Shown piece after piece: positions 17,772 to 29,182 of a stretch of DNA of 64,000 nucleotides. The notes under the pieces are model-generated. The model made no database searches. It was not told where the DNA came from and worked only from the letters and a program-made list of their open reading frames with translations. Each line of letters begins with the position of its first letter. Position 1 is the first letter of the stretch. This stretch comes from an uncultured Opitutia bacterium. GTDB lineage: Bacteria; Verrucomicrobiota; Verrucomicrobiia; Opitutales; Opitutaceae. Location: NCBI GenBank assembly GCA_903825285.1, contig CAIJZY010000007.1, forward strand, positions 1 through 64,000. The letters are read 5' to 3'. The position numbers and the translations under genes were made by a program.

Positions 17772-18890
17772 TCAGTCGTCCTCGCCCCGTGGCCGGGGCG
17801 GCGCGTAGGCCTGACCCGTGAGCGCCGCGAGCTTCTCCTCGTAGTCGGCCTTCTGCAGCGCGGCGATGATGGGCGCGATGCCACCCTCCATCACCTGCGG
17901 CAGGTTGTAGAGCGTGAGCCCGATGCGGTGATCAGTCAGCCGGTTCTGCGGGAAATTGTAGGTCCGGATGCGCTCGCTGCGGTCGCCCGAGCCGATCTGG
18001 CTCCGGCGCTCCGCGGCGTACTTCGCGTGCTCCTCCTCCTCGCGCTGCTGCAGCAGCCGCGAGCGCAGCACCGTCATCGCCCGCGCCTTGTTCTTCAGCT
18101 GCGAGCGCTCGTCCGCGCAGCTCACGATCAGGCCGGTGGGCTTGTGCAGGATTTGCACGGCGGAGTCGGTGGTGTTGACGCCCTGCCCGCCGGGGCCGCT
18201 GGCGCGGCTGACGGTGATCTCGAGGTCCTGCGGGTCGATCTGCACGTCCACCTCCTCGGCCTCGGGCAGCACTGCGACCGTCACGGTCGAGGTGTGGATG
18301 CGCCCGTTGGCCTCGGTCACGGGCACGCGCTGCACGCGGTGCACGCCGCTCTCGAACTTGAGCTGGCGGTAGACCTCGGAGCCGGTGATGAGGAAGATGA
18401 CCTCCTTGAAGCCGCCGCGCTCGCTCTCGCTGCTGCTCATGGGCTGGACCTTCCAGCCGCGGTTGTCGGCGTACTTCGCGTACATCCGGTAGAGCTCGGC
18501 GGCGAACAGGCTGGCCTCGTCGCCGCCGGTGCCGGCGCGGATTTCCATGACGGTGTTGCGCGAGTCGGTCGGCTCCGGCGGGATCATCGCCAGCAGCACG
18601 GCCTGCCGCAGCTGCTCGCGGCGGCGCTGGAGCTCGGGCACCTCGGCCGCGGCCAGCTCCTTGAGGTCGGCGTCGCCCGCCGGATCCTTCAGCAGCGCCG
18701 AGGCCTCGGCCAGCTCGCGCTCGAGGCGCGCGTGCTCGCGGTGGTCGGAGATCAGCTGCTGGAGCTTCTGCTGCTCGCGGGACACCTCCGCGGCCTTCCG
18801 CGGGTTCGCATAGAACGACGGCTCGGCCATCTGCGCGTCGAGTTCGTCGCGGCGGCGCTCAAACGGGAAGATTTCGGGCAGTTGATCCAT
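17772..18890 (-). CDS. prfA: Peptide chain release factor 1
   Basis: 372 residues. RF1 recognises UAA and UAG. The universal GGQ motif lies in RASGPGGQGVNTTDSAVQIL at about residue 233. The anticodon-like tripeptide reads PVT (VPVTEANGRIHTS), matching the PxT motif of RF1 rather than the SPF of RF2. The N-terminal helices MDQLPEIFPFERRRDELDAQ are normal. It starts the prfA-prmC operon, divergent from the HAD hydrolase gene with a hairpin-rich 120-bp spacer. Confidence 0.95.
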   Translation of the reverse strand: MDQLPEIFPFERRRDELDAQMAEPSFYANPRKAAEVSREQQKLQQLISDHREHARLERELAEASALLKDPAGDADLKELAAAEVPELQRRREQLRQAVLLAMIPPEPTDSRNTVMEIRAGTGGDEASLFAAELYRMYAKYADNRGWKVQPMSSSESERGGFKEVIFLITGSEVYRQLKFESGVHRVQRVPVTEANGRIHTSTVTVAVLPEAEEVDVQIDPQDLEITVSRASGPGGQGVNTTDSAVQILHKPTGLIVSCADERSQLKNKARAMTVLRSRLLQQREEEEHAKYAAERRSQIGSGDRSERIRTYNFPQNRLTDHRIGLTLYNLPQVMEGGIAPIIAALQKADYEEKLAALTGQAYAPPRPRGEDD

Positions 18891-18943
18891 TAAGAAGTTA
18901 AGTGACCGGCGGGCGGACGGGCTGATTTGCGAATTGCGTGGGC

Positions 18944-18997
18944 CGGGCGGAGCGGCTTCGCTGCCGCCCGACCCCCGCTAGGCGGATCCGCCTAGCG
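18944..18997. repeat. Two adjacent hairpins in the prfA / HAD divergent spacer
   Basis: A long hairpin CGGGCGG..CCGCCCG (18944-18970, inner AGCG/CGCT) is followed by a perfect 22-bp palindrome centred on GGATCC (18976-18997, arms CGCTAGGCGGA). The palindrome ends 13 bp before the HAD start codon. Because the genes diverge, this is not a terminator for either. Confidence 0.65.
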
Positions 18998-19010
18998 AGG
19001 CTGTTCAGCA

Positions 19011-20036
19011 ATGGCCACGACGCTTTTCACCCAAAACATCATCGCCTGCATCTGGGACTTCGACAAGACTCTTATCCCGGGCTACATGCAGGCGCCCCTG
19101 TTCCGGCGCTACGGGATCGACGAGGCCCAGTTCTGGAACGAGACCAACAAGCTGACCGAGCATTACCGGCAGCGCGGCTACCACCTCTCCCCCGAGATCA
19201 GCTACCTGAACCACCTGCTGACCTACACGCTGGCCGGCCCGATGAAGGGGCTGAACAACAAGATCCTGCGCGAATGCGGAGGCGAAATTAAATTTTACGC
19301 GGGCCTGCCGGAGTTCTTCGAGCGTGCCCAGGCCTTCGTCCGCGAGAAGCCCGAGTACCTGAAGCACGAGATTTCCCTCGAGCACTATATCGTCAGCACC
19401 GGCATCGCCGAGATGATCCGCGGCAGCGCGATCGCCGGCCACGTGGACGGCATCTGGGCCTGCGAGTTCATCGAGAACCCACTGCAGCCGGGTTTCCTCG
19501 GCCAGAAGGAACTCTCCCTCAGCGCCGAGGCGGAGATCGCCCAGATCGGGCTCGTGATCGACAACACGACCAAGACCCGCGCCATCTACGAGATCAACAA
19601 GGGCACGAACAAGAACCCAGCGATCGATGTGAACGCGCGGATGAACGCCGAGGACCGCCGCATCCCCTTCCCGAACATGATCTACGTCGCCGACGGCCCG
19701 AGCGACGTCCCGAGCTTCTCCGTCGTCAAGGGCGGCGGCGGCCGCGCCTACGCCGTGTACAACCCGGACGAGGCCGCTGAGTTCGCCCAGAACGACCGCC
19801 TGCGCCAGACCGGGCGCATCGACCATTACGGGCCGGCCGACTACACCGTCGGCAGCAGCACCACGCAGTGGCTCCGCATGCACGTCCACCAGATCTGCGA
19901 CCGCATCGTGGCCGACCGCGAGGCCGCGGTGGCACAGAAGGCCGCCAAGCCCCCGCGCCACCTCAACGCCACGCCCGAGGAAGAAGCCGCCAAGCGCGCC
20001 GCCAAGGCGCCCAAGCAGGCCTCGTTCCTCGAGTAG
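19011..20036 (+). CDS. HAD-superfamily hydrolase
   Basis: 341 residues. The HAD nucleophile motif is [18 protein letters not shown] near the N-terminus, and motif IV is [21 protein letters not shown] helical cap lies between. These motifs indicate a phosphatase or phosphotransferase of the haloacid-dehalogenase type; the substrate is unknown. The C-terminal 45 residues are Lys/Ala-rich ([19 protein letters not shown]) and probably disordered. It converges with the lysozyme-like gene, stop to stop within 5 bp. Confidence 0.82.
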   Translation: MATTLFTQNIIACIWDFDKTLIPGYMQAPLFRRYGIDEAQFWNETNKLTEHYRQRGYHLSPEISYLNHLLTYTLAGPMKGLNNKILRECGGEIKFYAGLPEFFERAQAFVREKPEYLKHEISLEHYIVSTGIAEMIRGSAIAGHVDGIWACEFIENPLQPGFLGQKELSLSAEAEIAQIGLVIDNTTKTRAIYEINKGTNKNPAIDVNARMNAEDRRIPFPNMIYVADGPSDVPSFSVVKGGGGRAYAVYNPDEAAEFAQNDRLRQTGRIDHYGPADYTVGSSTTQWLRMHVHQICDRIVADREAAVAQKAAKPPRHLNATPEEEAAKRAAKAPKQASFLE

Positions 20037-20041
20037 GAGCC

Positions 20042-20512
20042 CTAGCGCGACGCCAGCTGCGCCTCGCGGAGGTGCCCCGCGATGTTGCGCACTCGCTCCG
20101 CGTAGTCGCGGGTTGAAGGACGCACCGCCCCGCGCACCACGGCCGTCAGGCCGCCGTTCCACGCCAGCCCGATCGTGTACGGGCTCACCTCGATGCCCGC
20201 GTGGGCCAGGCCGGACTTGAGCCATTCATAGTGGCGGATCGCCACGGCGTCCGACAACCGCCGGTCCGTCGCCTGCGCGAAGGGCAAGGTGGTGTGCATC
20301 CGCCAGGTCCGCTCGCGGAACTGGTACGCGCCGAGCTCGCCGCACGGGCCGGGACGGCTGGTGTCGTAGGGATTCTCGATCCAGTGGATGGCCTCCAGCG
20401 TCTCCCAGCGCTCAGTGGCGCGAAGGGTCGCCGGGGTCAGGGTCACCAGCAGGACGGCGGCCGTCAGCAGCCGCGCATGCCAGGTCTTGAGGAAGGAGAT
20501 GGTCGTGTTCAC
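20042..20512 (-). CDS. Secreted protein with lysozyme/transglycosylase-like features
   Basis: 156 residues with a signal peptide (LLTAAVLLVTLTPATLRA). The mature part has an early Glu (AIHWIENPYD), then GELGAYQFRERTWRMHT and TIGLAWNGGLTAVV, a pattern like the Glu..G-x-YQ and Y-x-x-x-LAWN-G segments of lysozyme-fold transglycosylases. I infer a peptidoglycan-acting or lysozyme-like fold. It is shorter than typical enzymes, and catalysis is uncertain. Confidence 0.6.
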   Translation of the reverse strand: MNTTISFLKTWHARLLTAAVLLVTLTPATLRATERWETLEAIHWIENPYDTSRPGPCGELGAYQFRERTWRMHTTLPFAQATDRRLSDAVAIRHYEWLKSGLAHAGIEVSPYTIGLAWNGGLTAVVRGAVRPSTRDYAERVRNIAGHLREAQLASR

Positions 20513-20572
20513 GGCCGTCGTGACCCAACCCCTCCGCCGCGGTTCGCCGGCGGCGAAAAGTATTCGCGGGAT

Positions 20573-23320
<2,748 letters not shown>

Positions 23321-23386
23321 GGCAGGGCGGCGCCGACCCAAAGCCCACCGCGCCCGGGGCGCGAGCTTTTGCGCGGCCGGCCGGCC

Positions 23387-24115
23387 TCAGAGCAGGTGCT
23401 TGATCGCGTCGAGGCCGGCCTCGCTCACGATCACGACATAGTGGCCGGCGTCGGTCCAGCCGGCCGCGGCAAAGCGCGCGCGCTCGGTGAACACCGGGCC
23501 GGACGGCAGCGCGGGAAAATCCGCCCGCCGGCCGATGTAGCAGTGGAACCAGTGGCCATCGCGCTGGAAGCAGACTTCCACGAGGTCGTGGCCCGCAAAG
23601 CTCACCGTGCGGCAGCCCGTCGCGCGCAGCGTTGCGATGTCCGCCGCCAGCCCGGCGGCCAGATGGGCGTCGGGGCGGCTTAGGGACGCCTGCAGCGCCC
23701 CGGCGGCGCCGCCGTGGGAGCCGTGGAGCTCGTTGGCGGTGTCGGAAATGGCAAAGGCGGCCAGGCGCTCGGACTCGGCCGACGCGCGGCCGGGCCAGAG
23801 GGCGAGCGTGGCCGTGAGCAGCACGGCGAATCCGGCCGCGAGGGCCAGCCAGGACGCGGGCGTGGGCCAGCGCCGGGCGGGACGAGCGCTGGCGCGGGCG
23901 CCGGCGAGGATGGCCTCGCGCAGCCCGGCCGGGGGCGTCACCTGCCGGAGCTTCGCCGCCATCGCGGCATCGTGGGCCTGGGCGCGCGCGAACCACGCGC
24001 CCAGCGCCGGGTCGGCCTGGGCCTGTGCCAGCGCCGGGCCGAACCGCGCGTCACCGGCATCGCGGCCGTTCGCCCGGTAGGCCCCCAGCAGAAACTTCGC
24101 CTCGTCGTTGCTCAT
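23387..24115 (-). CDS. Anti-sigma factor-like membrane protein
   Basis: 242 residues. The cytoplasmic N-terminus (MSNDEAKFLLGAYR..) is followed by one membrane helix at about residues 88-107 (SWLALAAGFAVLLTATLALW) and a periplasmic domain. No zinc-binding HxxxCxxC motif is seen, so the sigma-binding part is of a non-ZAS type. Its ATG overlaps the sigma-factor stop as ATGA, the classic sigma/anti-sigma coupling. The periplasmic part has Cys and His residues (CFQRDGHWFHCYIG). It probably sequesters the ECF sigma factor until an envelope signal arrives. Confidence 0.75.
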   Translation of the reverse strand: MSNDEAKFLLGAYRANGRDAGDARFGPALAQAQADPALGAWFARAQAHDAAMAAKLRQVTPPAGLREAILAGARASARPARRWPTPASWLALAAGFAVLLTATLALWPGRASAESERLAAFAISDTANELHGSHGGAAGALQASLSRPDAHLAAGLAADIATLRATGCRTVSFAGHDLVEVCFQRDGHWFHCYIGRRADFPALPSGPVFTERARFAAAGWTDAGHYVVIVSEAGLDAIKHLL

Positions 24116-24660
24116 GCTTGTTTCCTCCCTTGCGCGCCGTCGAACGGCACGACCTTGCCCTTGGCCCCCGCCTCGCGCGCCAGCGCGGCGCGGAGCTGGG
24201 CCTTGCCGCGGGACAGCCGCGACATCACCGTGCCGATCGGCACCTCGAGCGTCTCGGCAATCTCCGCATAGGAAAGCTCCTCGAGGTAGAAGAGCGTCAG
24301 CGGCGCCCGGAACACCTCGTCCACCTCCTGCAGCGCCGCCACCACCGCCGCCGCGTCCATCCGCGCCGCGCGGTCCACGTCCTCCGCGGCGACGTCCGAC
24401 TCGCCCGGCGGCAGGTCCTCCAGCGACATCGCCCGCGCGTCGCGGCGCCGGCCGTGGAGGAATTCCCGGTAGAGCGTGGTGAAGAGCCAGGACTTCGCCT
24501 TCGCCGCCTCGCGGAGGCCGTGGCCCTTGGTCGCCCAGATGAAGAAGGTTTGCTGCACGAGGTCCCCCGCGTCCTCCGGCCGCTTGGCCAGGCTGAGCGC
24601 AAACCGGTAGAGCGCCGCGTAGTGCGCATCGACCAGTTGGGTGAAGACTTCGGAGCTCAT
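24112..24660 (-). CDS. ECF RNA polymerase sigma factor
   Basis: 182 residues. Region 2 reads DLVQQTFFIWATKGHGLREA and then KSWLFTTLYREFLHGRRR; region 4 reads YLEELSYAEIAETLEVPIGT, followed by VMSRLSRGKAQLR, a helix-turn-helix for -35 recognition. It is an extracytoplasmic-function sigma-70 relative. It is cotranscribed with the overlapping anti-sigma gene. It diverges from the SNF2 helicase (60 bp apart), so the spacer must hold both promoters. Confidence 0.93.
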   Translation of the reverse strand: MSSEVFTQLVDAHYAALYRFALSLAKRPEDAGDLVQQTFFIWATKGHGLREAAKAKSWLFTTLYREFLHGRRRDARAMSLEDLPPGESDVAAEDVDRAARMDAAAVVAALQEVDEVFRAPLTLFYLEELSYAEIAETLEVPIGTVMSRLSRGKAQLRAALAREAGAKGKVVPFDGAQGRKQA

Positions 24661-24719
24661 GCAGGTTTTCAGAGTTGCGTCGGGGCCGGTTTATTCCCGG
24701 AAACATTCGGCACCGCAAC

Positions 24720-27224
24720 ATGCTTCGTCTCCTCCTTCCGCCCAACCTCGCCGCCGCCGCGCCCCGCGACGCGGTCGCCGTGAAGGTGGAGCTGACACCC
24801 GGCGCCGACCCGGCGCCGGAAATCCTGCCCGCGCTCGCCCTGCTCCAACGCTGGCTCGGACCCGCCGCCCAGCCGCCGTTCTTCCTCCAGCTCACCCGGG
24901 CCCAGCTGCGCGAACTCCTCGCCGCCCTTCGCGGCCAGCCCGTCTTCGCGCTTGTCAGCCGGCCCGACGTTCCCCTGCCCTGGATCGGCCCGCTCCTGCG
25001 CGGTGTCTCGGAACACCTGAACGAGCCGGCCGCTCCGGCCCCGACCCTAGCGCCGCCCACTCCCCGGCCGGCGTCCGCGCCGCGGCGGTCCGCCGGAACC
25101 CCGGCCGAGCCGATGACGGTGGACGGTAGCGAGCATTTCCTCGCCATCACGCTGCCGTCCCGGGAGCACCCCGCCTATGCCGCCGCGCTGGAGCTGCTGA
25201 AGTTGCATGGCTTCGTGCTCGAGCCCTCCAACCGCCGCTGGTGGCTGCGCGACCGGCACAAGACGCTCAACTTCCTCGCCGCGCATGGCGCGCGCCTCCG
25301 CACCGGCCTCGACGCGCAGTTCACCGCGGGCTTCGAGCAGCGCACGGCCCACCTGCTCCCGGCCGAGATCGCCTGCAGCGCCCGGGAGGACGGCGACGGC
25401 TTCGAGGTGACGCTCGGCGTGCGCGCGGGCGCGGCCGACGACGCAGTGGTCCGCGGCGCCGTCGCCTCCAACCGCCACTACATCGAGGCCGGAGGTCAGG
25501 TCTACCTGCTCGACGCCGGCCAGCTCGACCGCCTCGCGGCCGCCCAGCGCGCCCTCGCCGGCGAGCCGAACGCCAGCCTCGCCACCCGCCGCACGCAGCG
25601 CGTGCCCGCCGCGCGCGCGGCCGAGGCCCAGGAGATCATCGAGACGCTCTCGCCCGACTTCCAGCCGCCCGCCGCCTGGCGCGAGCGCAGCGCCGCGCTG
25701 CGCAACCTCTCCACCCTCACGCCGGCGCCGATGGATCCCGCGCTCGACGCCCAGCTGCGTCCCTACCAGCGCCTCGGCGCCGCCTGGCTCTGGCACCTGC
25801 ACCAGCACCGCCTCGGCGGCATCCTCGCCGACGAGATGGGCCTGGGGAAGACGCTGCAGGCACTGGCGCTGCTGAGCGCGCTGCGCGCGCCGTTGAAAGT
25901 TGAAGGTAGCGAGTTGAAAGACCGGGCCGAGGCGCCCGCGGAGAGCCGGTCTTTCAACCATCAACCTTCAACTTTCAACTCCCCCACCGCTTCCCTCGTG
26001 GTCTGCCCCGCCTCGCTGGTGGAAAACTGGCGGCGCGAGGCGGCACGGTTCACACCGGGCCTGCGGGTCTTCGCGCATCATGGCGCCCGGCGGCTCGCGA
26101 CGGCGGAGGTGGTGGCGGGCCACGACCTCGTCATCACCTCGTACGGCACCCTCGCCCGGGACCGGGAGCTGTTTGCGGAGGTCGCCTTCCTGACCGTCGT
26201 TGCCGACGAGGCGCAGCACATCAAGAACCGCCGTTCGCAGAACGCCGCGGCGCTCCGGTCGCTGCGCGCGACCAGCCGCTTCCTGCTCACCGGCACGCCG
26301 CTGGAGAACTCGCTCGAGGATCTCCGCTCGCTCTTTGAATTCCTCCTCCCGGGCTACCTCACGCCGGTCCCGGCGGGGGTCCGCGGCGAGGAGCGCGCGT
26401 GGTTCGACCAGCGCCTCCGCGCCCAGGCCGCGCCGTACCTGCTCCGCCGCACCAAGGCCGCCGTCGCCCCGGAGCTTCCGCCCAAGATCGAGCAGACCGT
26501 CTGGTGCGAACTCGGGCCGGCCCAGGCCGCGCTCTACCGCGAGTTCCAGCAGCGCGGCGAGCGCGAGCTGCTCGACCTCGCCGCCGGCGGCGCCGCGGAG
26601 TCCCGGCTGCAGTTCGCCGCCCTCACCCAGCTCCTGCGGCTGCGCCAGGTCTGCTGCGACCCGCGGCTGGTGGCGCCCGCGGGGGATCCGGCGGAGGCCT
26701 TTGCCGACTCGGCCAAGCTCGACGCCTTCCGGGAACTGCTGGCCGAGGTGGTGGACGACGGCCATCGCGTGCTCGTGTTCTCGCAGTTCACCTCCCTCCT
26801 CGCCCTGTTGATGGCAGAGCTCGAGGCCCAGGGCACGGCGTTCTGCTATCTTGACGGCTCAATGACGCCCCGTGCCCGGCAGGCCGAGGTGGATCGGTTC
26901 CAGGGCACGGCGGACATTCCGGTGTTCCTGATCTCGCTCAAGGCCGGCGGCACCGGACTCAACCTGACCGCCGCCGACACGGTCATCCACTTCGACCCAT
27001 GGTGGAATCCCGCCGCCGAGGCCCAGGCGACCGACCGCGCGCACCGCATCGGCCAGACCCGGCTCGTCACCAGCTACCGGCTCATCGCTGCCGGCACGGT
27101 CGAGGAGAAGGTCCTCGGGCTCCAGGACGCCAAGCGCGCCCTGCTGGCCGACGTGCTTGAGGCCAGCGACGCCGCCGCGGCCAGGCTCTCGCTGGCCGAG
27201 ATGCGCGACCTGCTCCGGCCCTGA
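24720..27224 (+). CDS. SNF2/RapA-type DEAD-like helicase
   Basis: 834 residues. The C-terminal half is a SNF2 ATPase: Walker A ILADEMGLGKTLQALALL, DEAQ box VVADEAQHIKN, LTGTPLENSLEDLRSLF, then helicase C with GGTGLNLTAADTVIHFDPWW and DRAHRIGQTRLVTSYRL. The N-terminal half (about 1-350) is poorly conserved. It remodels protein-DNA or RNA polymerase complexes; the role here is unknown. I start at MLRLLLPPNLAAAAP. A palindromic block at 25892-25979 is inserted in frame between motifs I and Ia, adding about 30 residues. Confidence 0.9.
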   Translation: MLRLLLPPNLAAAAPRDAVAVKVELTPGADPAPEILPALALLQRWLGPAAQPPFFLQLTRAQLRELLAALRGQPVFALVSRPDVPLPWIGPLLRGVSEHLNEPAAPAPTLAPPTPRPASAPRRSAGTPAEPMTVDGSEHFLAITLPSREHPAYAAALELLKLHGFVLEPSNRRWWLRDRHKTLNFLAAHGARLRTGLDAQFTAGFEQRTAHLLPAEIACSAREDGDGFEVTLGVRAGAADDAVVRGAVASNRHYIEAGGQVYLLDAGQLDRLAAAQRALAGEPNASLATRRTQRVPAARAAEAQEIIETLSPDFQPPAAWRERSAALRNLSTLTPAPMDPALDAQLRPYQRLGAAWLWHLHQHRLGGILADEMGLGKTLQALALLSALRAPLKVEGSELKDRAEAPAESRSFNHQPSTFNSPTASLVVCPASLVENWRREAARFTPGLRVFAHHGARRLATAEVVAGHDLVITSYGTLARDRELFAEVAFLTVVADEAQHIKNRRSQNAAALRSLRATSRFLLTGTPLENSLEDLRSLFEFLLPGYLTPVPAGVRGEERAWFDQRLRAQAAPYLLRRTKAAVAPELPPKIEQTVWCELGPAQAALYREFQQRGERELLDLAAGGAAESRLQFAALTQLLRLRQVCCDPRLVAPAGDPAEAFADSAKLDAFRELLAEVVDDGHRVLVFSQFTSLLALLMAELEAQGTAFCYLDGSMTPRARQAEVDRFQGTADIPVFLISLKAGGTGLNLTAADTVIHFDPWWNPAAEAQATDRAHRIGQTRLVTSYRLIAAGTVEEKVLGLQDAKRALLADVLEASDAAAARLSLAEMRDLLRP
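25892..25979. repeat. In-frame palindromic microrepeat inside the SNF2 gene
   Basis: Arms of 34 nt at 25892-25925 and 25946-25979 match as inverted repeats at 30 of 34 positions, separated by a 20-nt loop. The words are GTTGAAAGTTGAAGGT and GTTGAAAGACCGG. Its AT-richness contrasts with the surrounding gene. The reading frame stays open and encodes a Leu/Lys/Glu then Ser/Phe/Asn-rich stretch, between LLSALRAP and SLVVCPASL, which are normally close together in SNF2 proteins. Confidence 0.85.
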
Positions 27225-27242
27225 CCCCCGCCCAGCGCCCAG

Positions 27243-27307
27243 GTCACGTTTCCTGTGACGCCCGGGCCGGTGTCACGCCCGCCGTGACACTGGCCGGACT
27301 AGGTCAC
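27243..27307. promoter_or_regulatory. Tandem GTCAC-N7-GTGAC boxes upstream of the nuo operon
   Basis: Two inverted repeats of identical geometry, GTCAC-N7-GTGAC, lie at 27243-27259 and 27272-27288 (29 bp apart), with a fifth GTCAC half-site at 27303-27307. They sit in the 267-bp spacer between the SNF2 stop and nuoA, which holds no other gene. They look like operators for a dimeric regulator. The cognate protein is unknown. Confidence 0.45.
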
Positions 27308-27491
27308 AACAGCCCTTGCCACGGCCCGCGGCATCGTCGAAAAAGGGAGCATGGCATTTACACGTTCCGACCCCCTCCTTGGCCGGCGGCAATTAATGCG
27401 CAGCCTTCGGCAAAAAACAGGAGAGGTTCGCCATTGAGCCCGGCCCGGGCGCCCCAATTGTAAATCTCCACGCCCACGCCCCTATCTTCGC

Positions 27492-27863
27492 ATGAATGCC
27501 CACCCTTACGCGTTTCTCGCCCTGTTTCTCGGGGTCGCGCTCGCGTTTCCCCTGGTGATGCTGGCGGTCGCGCAGGCCTGGTTTCGCTTTTTCCAGCCCG
27601 GCAAGCCGAGCCGGGTGAAGAACGACGTCTACGAGTGCGGCCTCGAGTCAACCGGCGACTCCTGGATCCAGTTCAAGGCCCACTATTACCTTTACGCCAT
27701 CCTCTTCCTGATTTTCGACGTCGAGGTGCTGTTCCTCCTGCCCTTTGCCGTCACCTTCACCGCCTTGCCTGCCGGTGCACTGCTGGCCATGCTCGCCTTC
27801 ATCCTCCTGCTGGCCGAGGGCCTCGTCTGGGCCTGGCACCGCGGCCACCTGGAGTGGAAATGA
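27492..27863 (+). CDS. nuoA: NADH-quinone oxidoreductase (complex I) subunit A
   Basis: 123 residues with three membrane helices. The conserved cytoplasmic loop [20 protein letters not shown] and the helix start [20 protein letters not shown] are diagnostic. NuoA lines the quinone-binding region with NuoH and NuoJ. It begins the 12-gene operon; nuoB starts one base after its stop. Confidence 0.96.
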   Translation: MNAHPYAFLALFLGVALAFPLVMLAVAQAWFRFFQPGKPSRVKNDVYECGLESTGDSWIQFKAHYYLYAILFLIFDVEVLFLLPFAVTFTALPAGALLAMLAFILLLAEGLVWAWHRGHLEWK

Positions 27864-27864
27864 C

Positions 27865-28509
27865 ATGAGCGACGCCGCCCCCGCCATCTCCCAGGAAGAA
27901 CGCGACGAGCTGCGGCGGCACGGCATCCTGCTGACCAGCCTCGAGGAGCTCTACAACTGGGGCCGCAGCCACTCCGTCTGGCCGCTCAACTTCGGCCTCG
28001 CCTGCTGCGCGATCGAGATGATCGCCGCCTCAATGGCCCGTTACGACATCGCCCGCTTTGGCTCCGAGGTCTTCCGCCCGTCGCCCCGCCAGGCCGACCT
28101 GCTCATCGTCTCCGGCACTGTCACCAAGAAGATGGCCCCCCAGGTCGTCCGCCTCTGGAACCAGATGCCCGAGCCCAAGTACTGCATCGCCATGGGCGCC
28201 TGCGCCATCTCCGGCGGGCCGTTCAAGCAGGGCTACAACGTGCTCAAGGGCATCGACCGGTTCATCCCGGTCGACATCTACATCCCAGGCTGCCCGCCTC
28301 GCCCCGAGGCGCTGCTGCACGGCCTCGTCCAGCTCCAGGCCAAGATCTCGGGCCAGGCCATTACCGGCCCCGACGCCCCGCGCCACCTGCGGTCGGACAT
28401 CGAGTGCGACTGCCCCGTCCCCGAGTTCGGCGCGCACGACCTCGAGCCGCCCCAGAATCCCGCCGTGTGGACGCCCCCGCCCTCGCTGGTCCGACCGGAC
28501 AAAGCCTGA
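27865..28509 (+). CDS. nuoB: Complex I subunit B (N2 cluster protein)
   Basis: 214 residues. It holds the terminal [4Fe-4S] cluster N2: ligands are visible as the Cys pair in [10 protein letters not shown], Cys in [13 protein letters not shown] and Cys in [13 protein letters not shown]. It docks NuoCD onto the membrane arm and delivers electrons to quinone. The start [20 protein letters not shown] lies one base after the nuoA stop. It has an N-terminal extension of about 20 residues and a Pro-rich tail ending LVRPDKA. Confidence 0.96.
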   Translation: MSDAAPAISQEERDELRRHGILLTSLEELYNWGRSHSVWPLNFGLACCAIEMIAASMARYDIARFGSEVFRPSPRQADLLIVSGTVTKKMAPQVVRLWNQMPEPKYCIAMGACAISGGPFKQGYNVLKGIDRFIPVDIYIPGCPPRPEALLHGLVQLQAKISGQAITGPDAPRHLRSDIECDCPVPEFGAHDLEPPQNPAVWTPPPSLVRPDKA

Positions 28510-28516
28510 CCGCGCC

Positions 28517-29182
28517 ATGGAAACCGTCGAACAGCTCCGCGACCGCCTGCTCGCCCGCTTCCCCGGCGCGTCCGTCACGGTGATTTCCAACCCCTCCCCG
28601 TCCGCCCAGCACTCGCTGCTGCTGGACCACGCCCACGCCCGCGAGATCGCCCTGTACCTCCGCGACGAGCCGGCGCTGAAGTTTGACCAGTGCTCCAACG
28701 TCACCGGCATCGACTGGCCGGAAAAGGAGATCACCGAGACCACCAAGGTCACCGTCCCCGACCCCGCCGGCGGCCCGCCGAAGGTCGTCGCCCAGACCAC
28801 CAAGCGCCGCGAGCCCGGCTACCTTGAGGTCGTCTACCACCTCTACTCCCTCGCCCTCCGCCAGGGGCCGATCATCCTCCGCCTGCGCACCGGCAACCGC
28901 GCCGACGCCGTCGCCGTGCCATCGCTCACCCCGGTCTGGCGCAGCTGCGAGTTCCAGGAGCGCGAGGTGTTTGACCTTTTCGGCGTGACCTTCGAGGGAC
29001 ATCCCGACCTGCGCCGCATCCTGATGTGGGACGGGTTCAAGGACCACCCGATGCGCCGCGACTACGCCGAGCCCGACGACTACGAGTGGGAGCCGACGCC
29101 CCACGGCGACGTCCTGGCCAAGGCCAAGAAGCATTATCCCGAGAAGCCGGCCGCCGAGCCCGCCAAGGAGGCCAAGCCATGA
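28517..29182 (+). CDS. nuoC: Complex I subunit C
   Basis: 221 residues of the 30-kDa subunit. The family signature is [20 protein letters not shown], followed by [16 protein letters not shown]. It is separate from nuoD (in E. coli the two are fused). Upstream it has a longer middle loop ([20 protein letters not shown]) than E. coli. The start [17 protein letters not shown] lies 7 nt after nuoB; its stop overlaps the nuoD ATG as ATGA. Unusually long Pro/Ala/Glu tail. Confidence 0.95.
   Translation: METVEQLRDRLLARFPGASVTVISNPSPSAQHSLLLDHAHAREIALYLRDEPALKFDQCSNVTGIDWPEKEITETTKVTVPDPAGGPPKVVAQTTKRREPGYLEVVYHLYSLALRQGPIILRLRTGNRADAVAVPSLTPVWRSCEFQEREVFDLFGVTFEGHPDLRRILMWDGFKDHPMRRDYAEPDDYEWEPTPHGDVLAKAKKHYPEKPAAEPAKEAKP

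Noticed and set aside
24120-25150. N-terminal extension of the anti-sigma frame up to 25150
   Set aside because: The extended part overlaps the sigma-factor gene and the SNF2 start in other frames; the ATGA-overlapping start at 24115 gives the expected protein.
27358-27651. 97-codon minus-strand frame across the nuoA start
   Set aside because: Arg/Gly-rich frame overlapping nuoA with no supporting motif or start signal.
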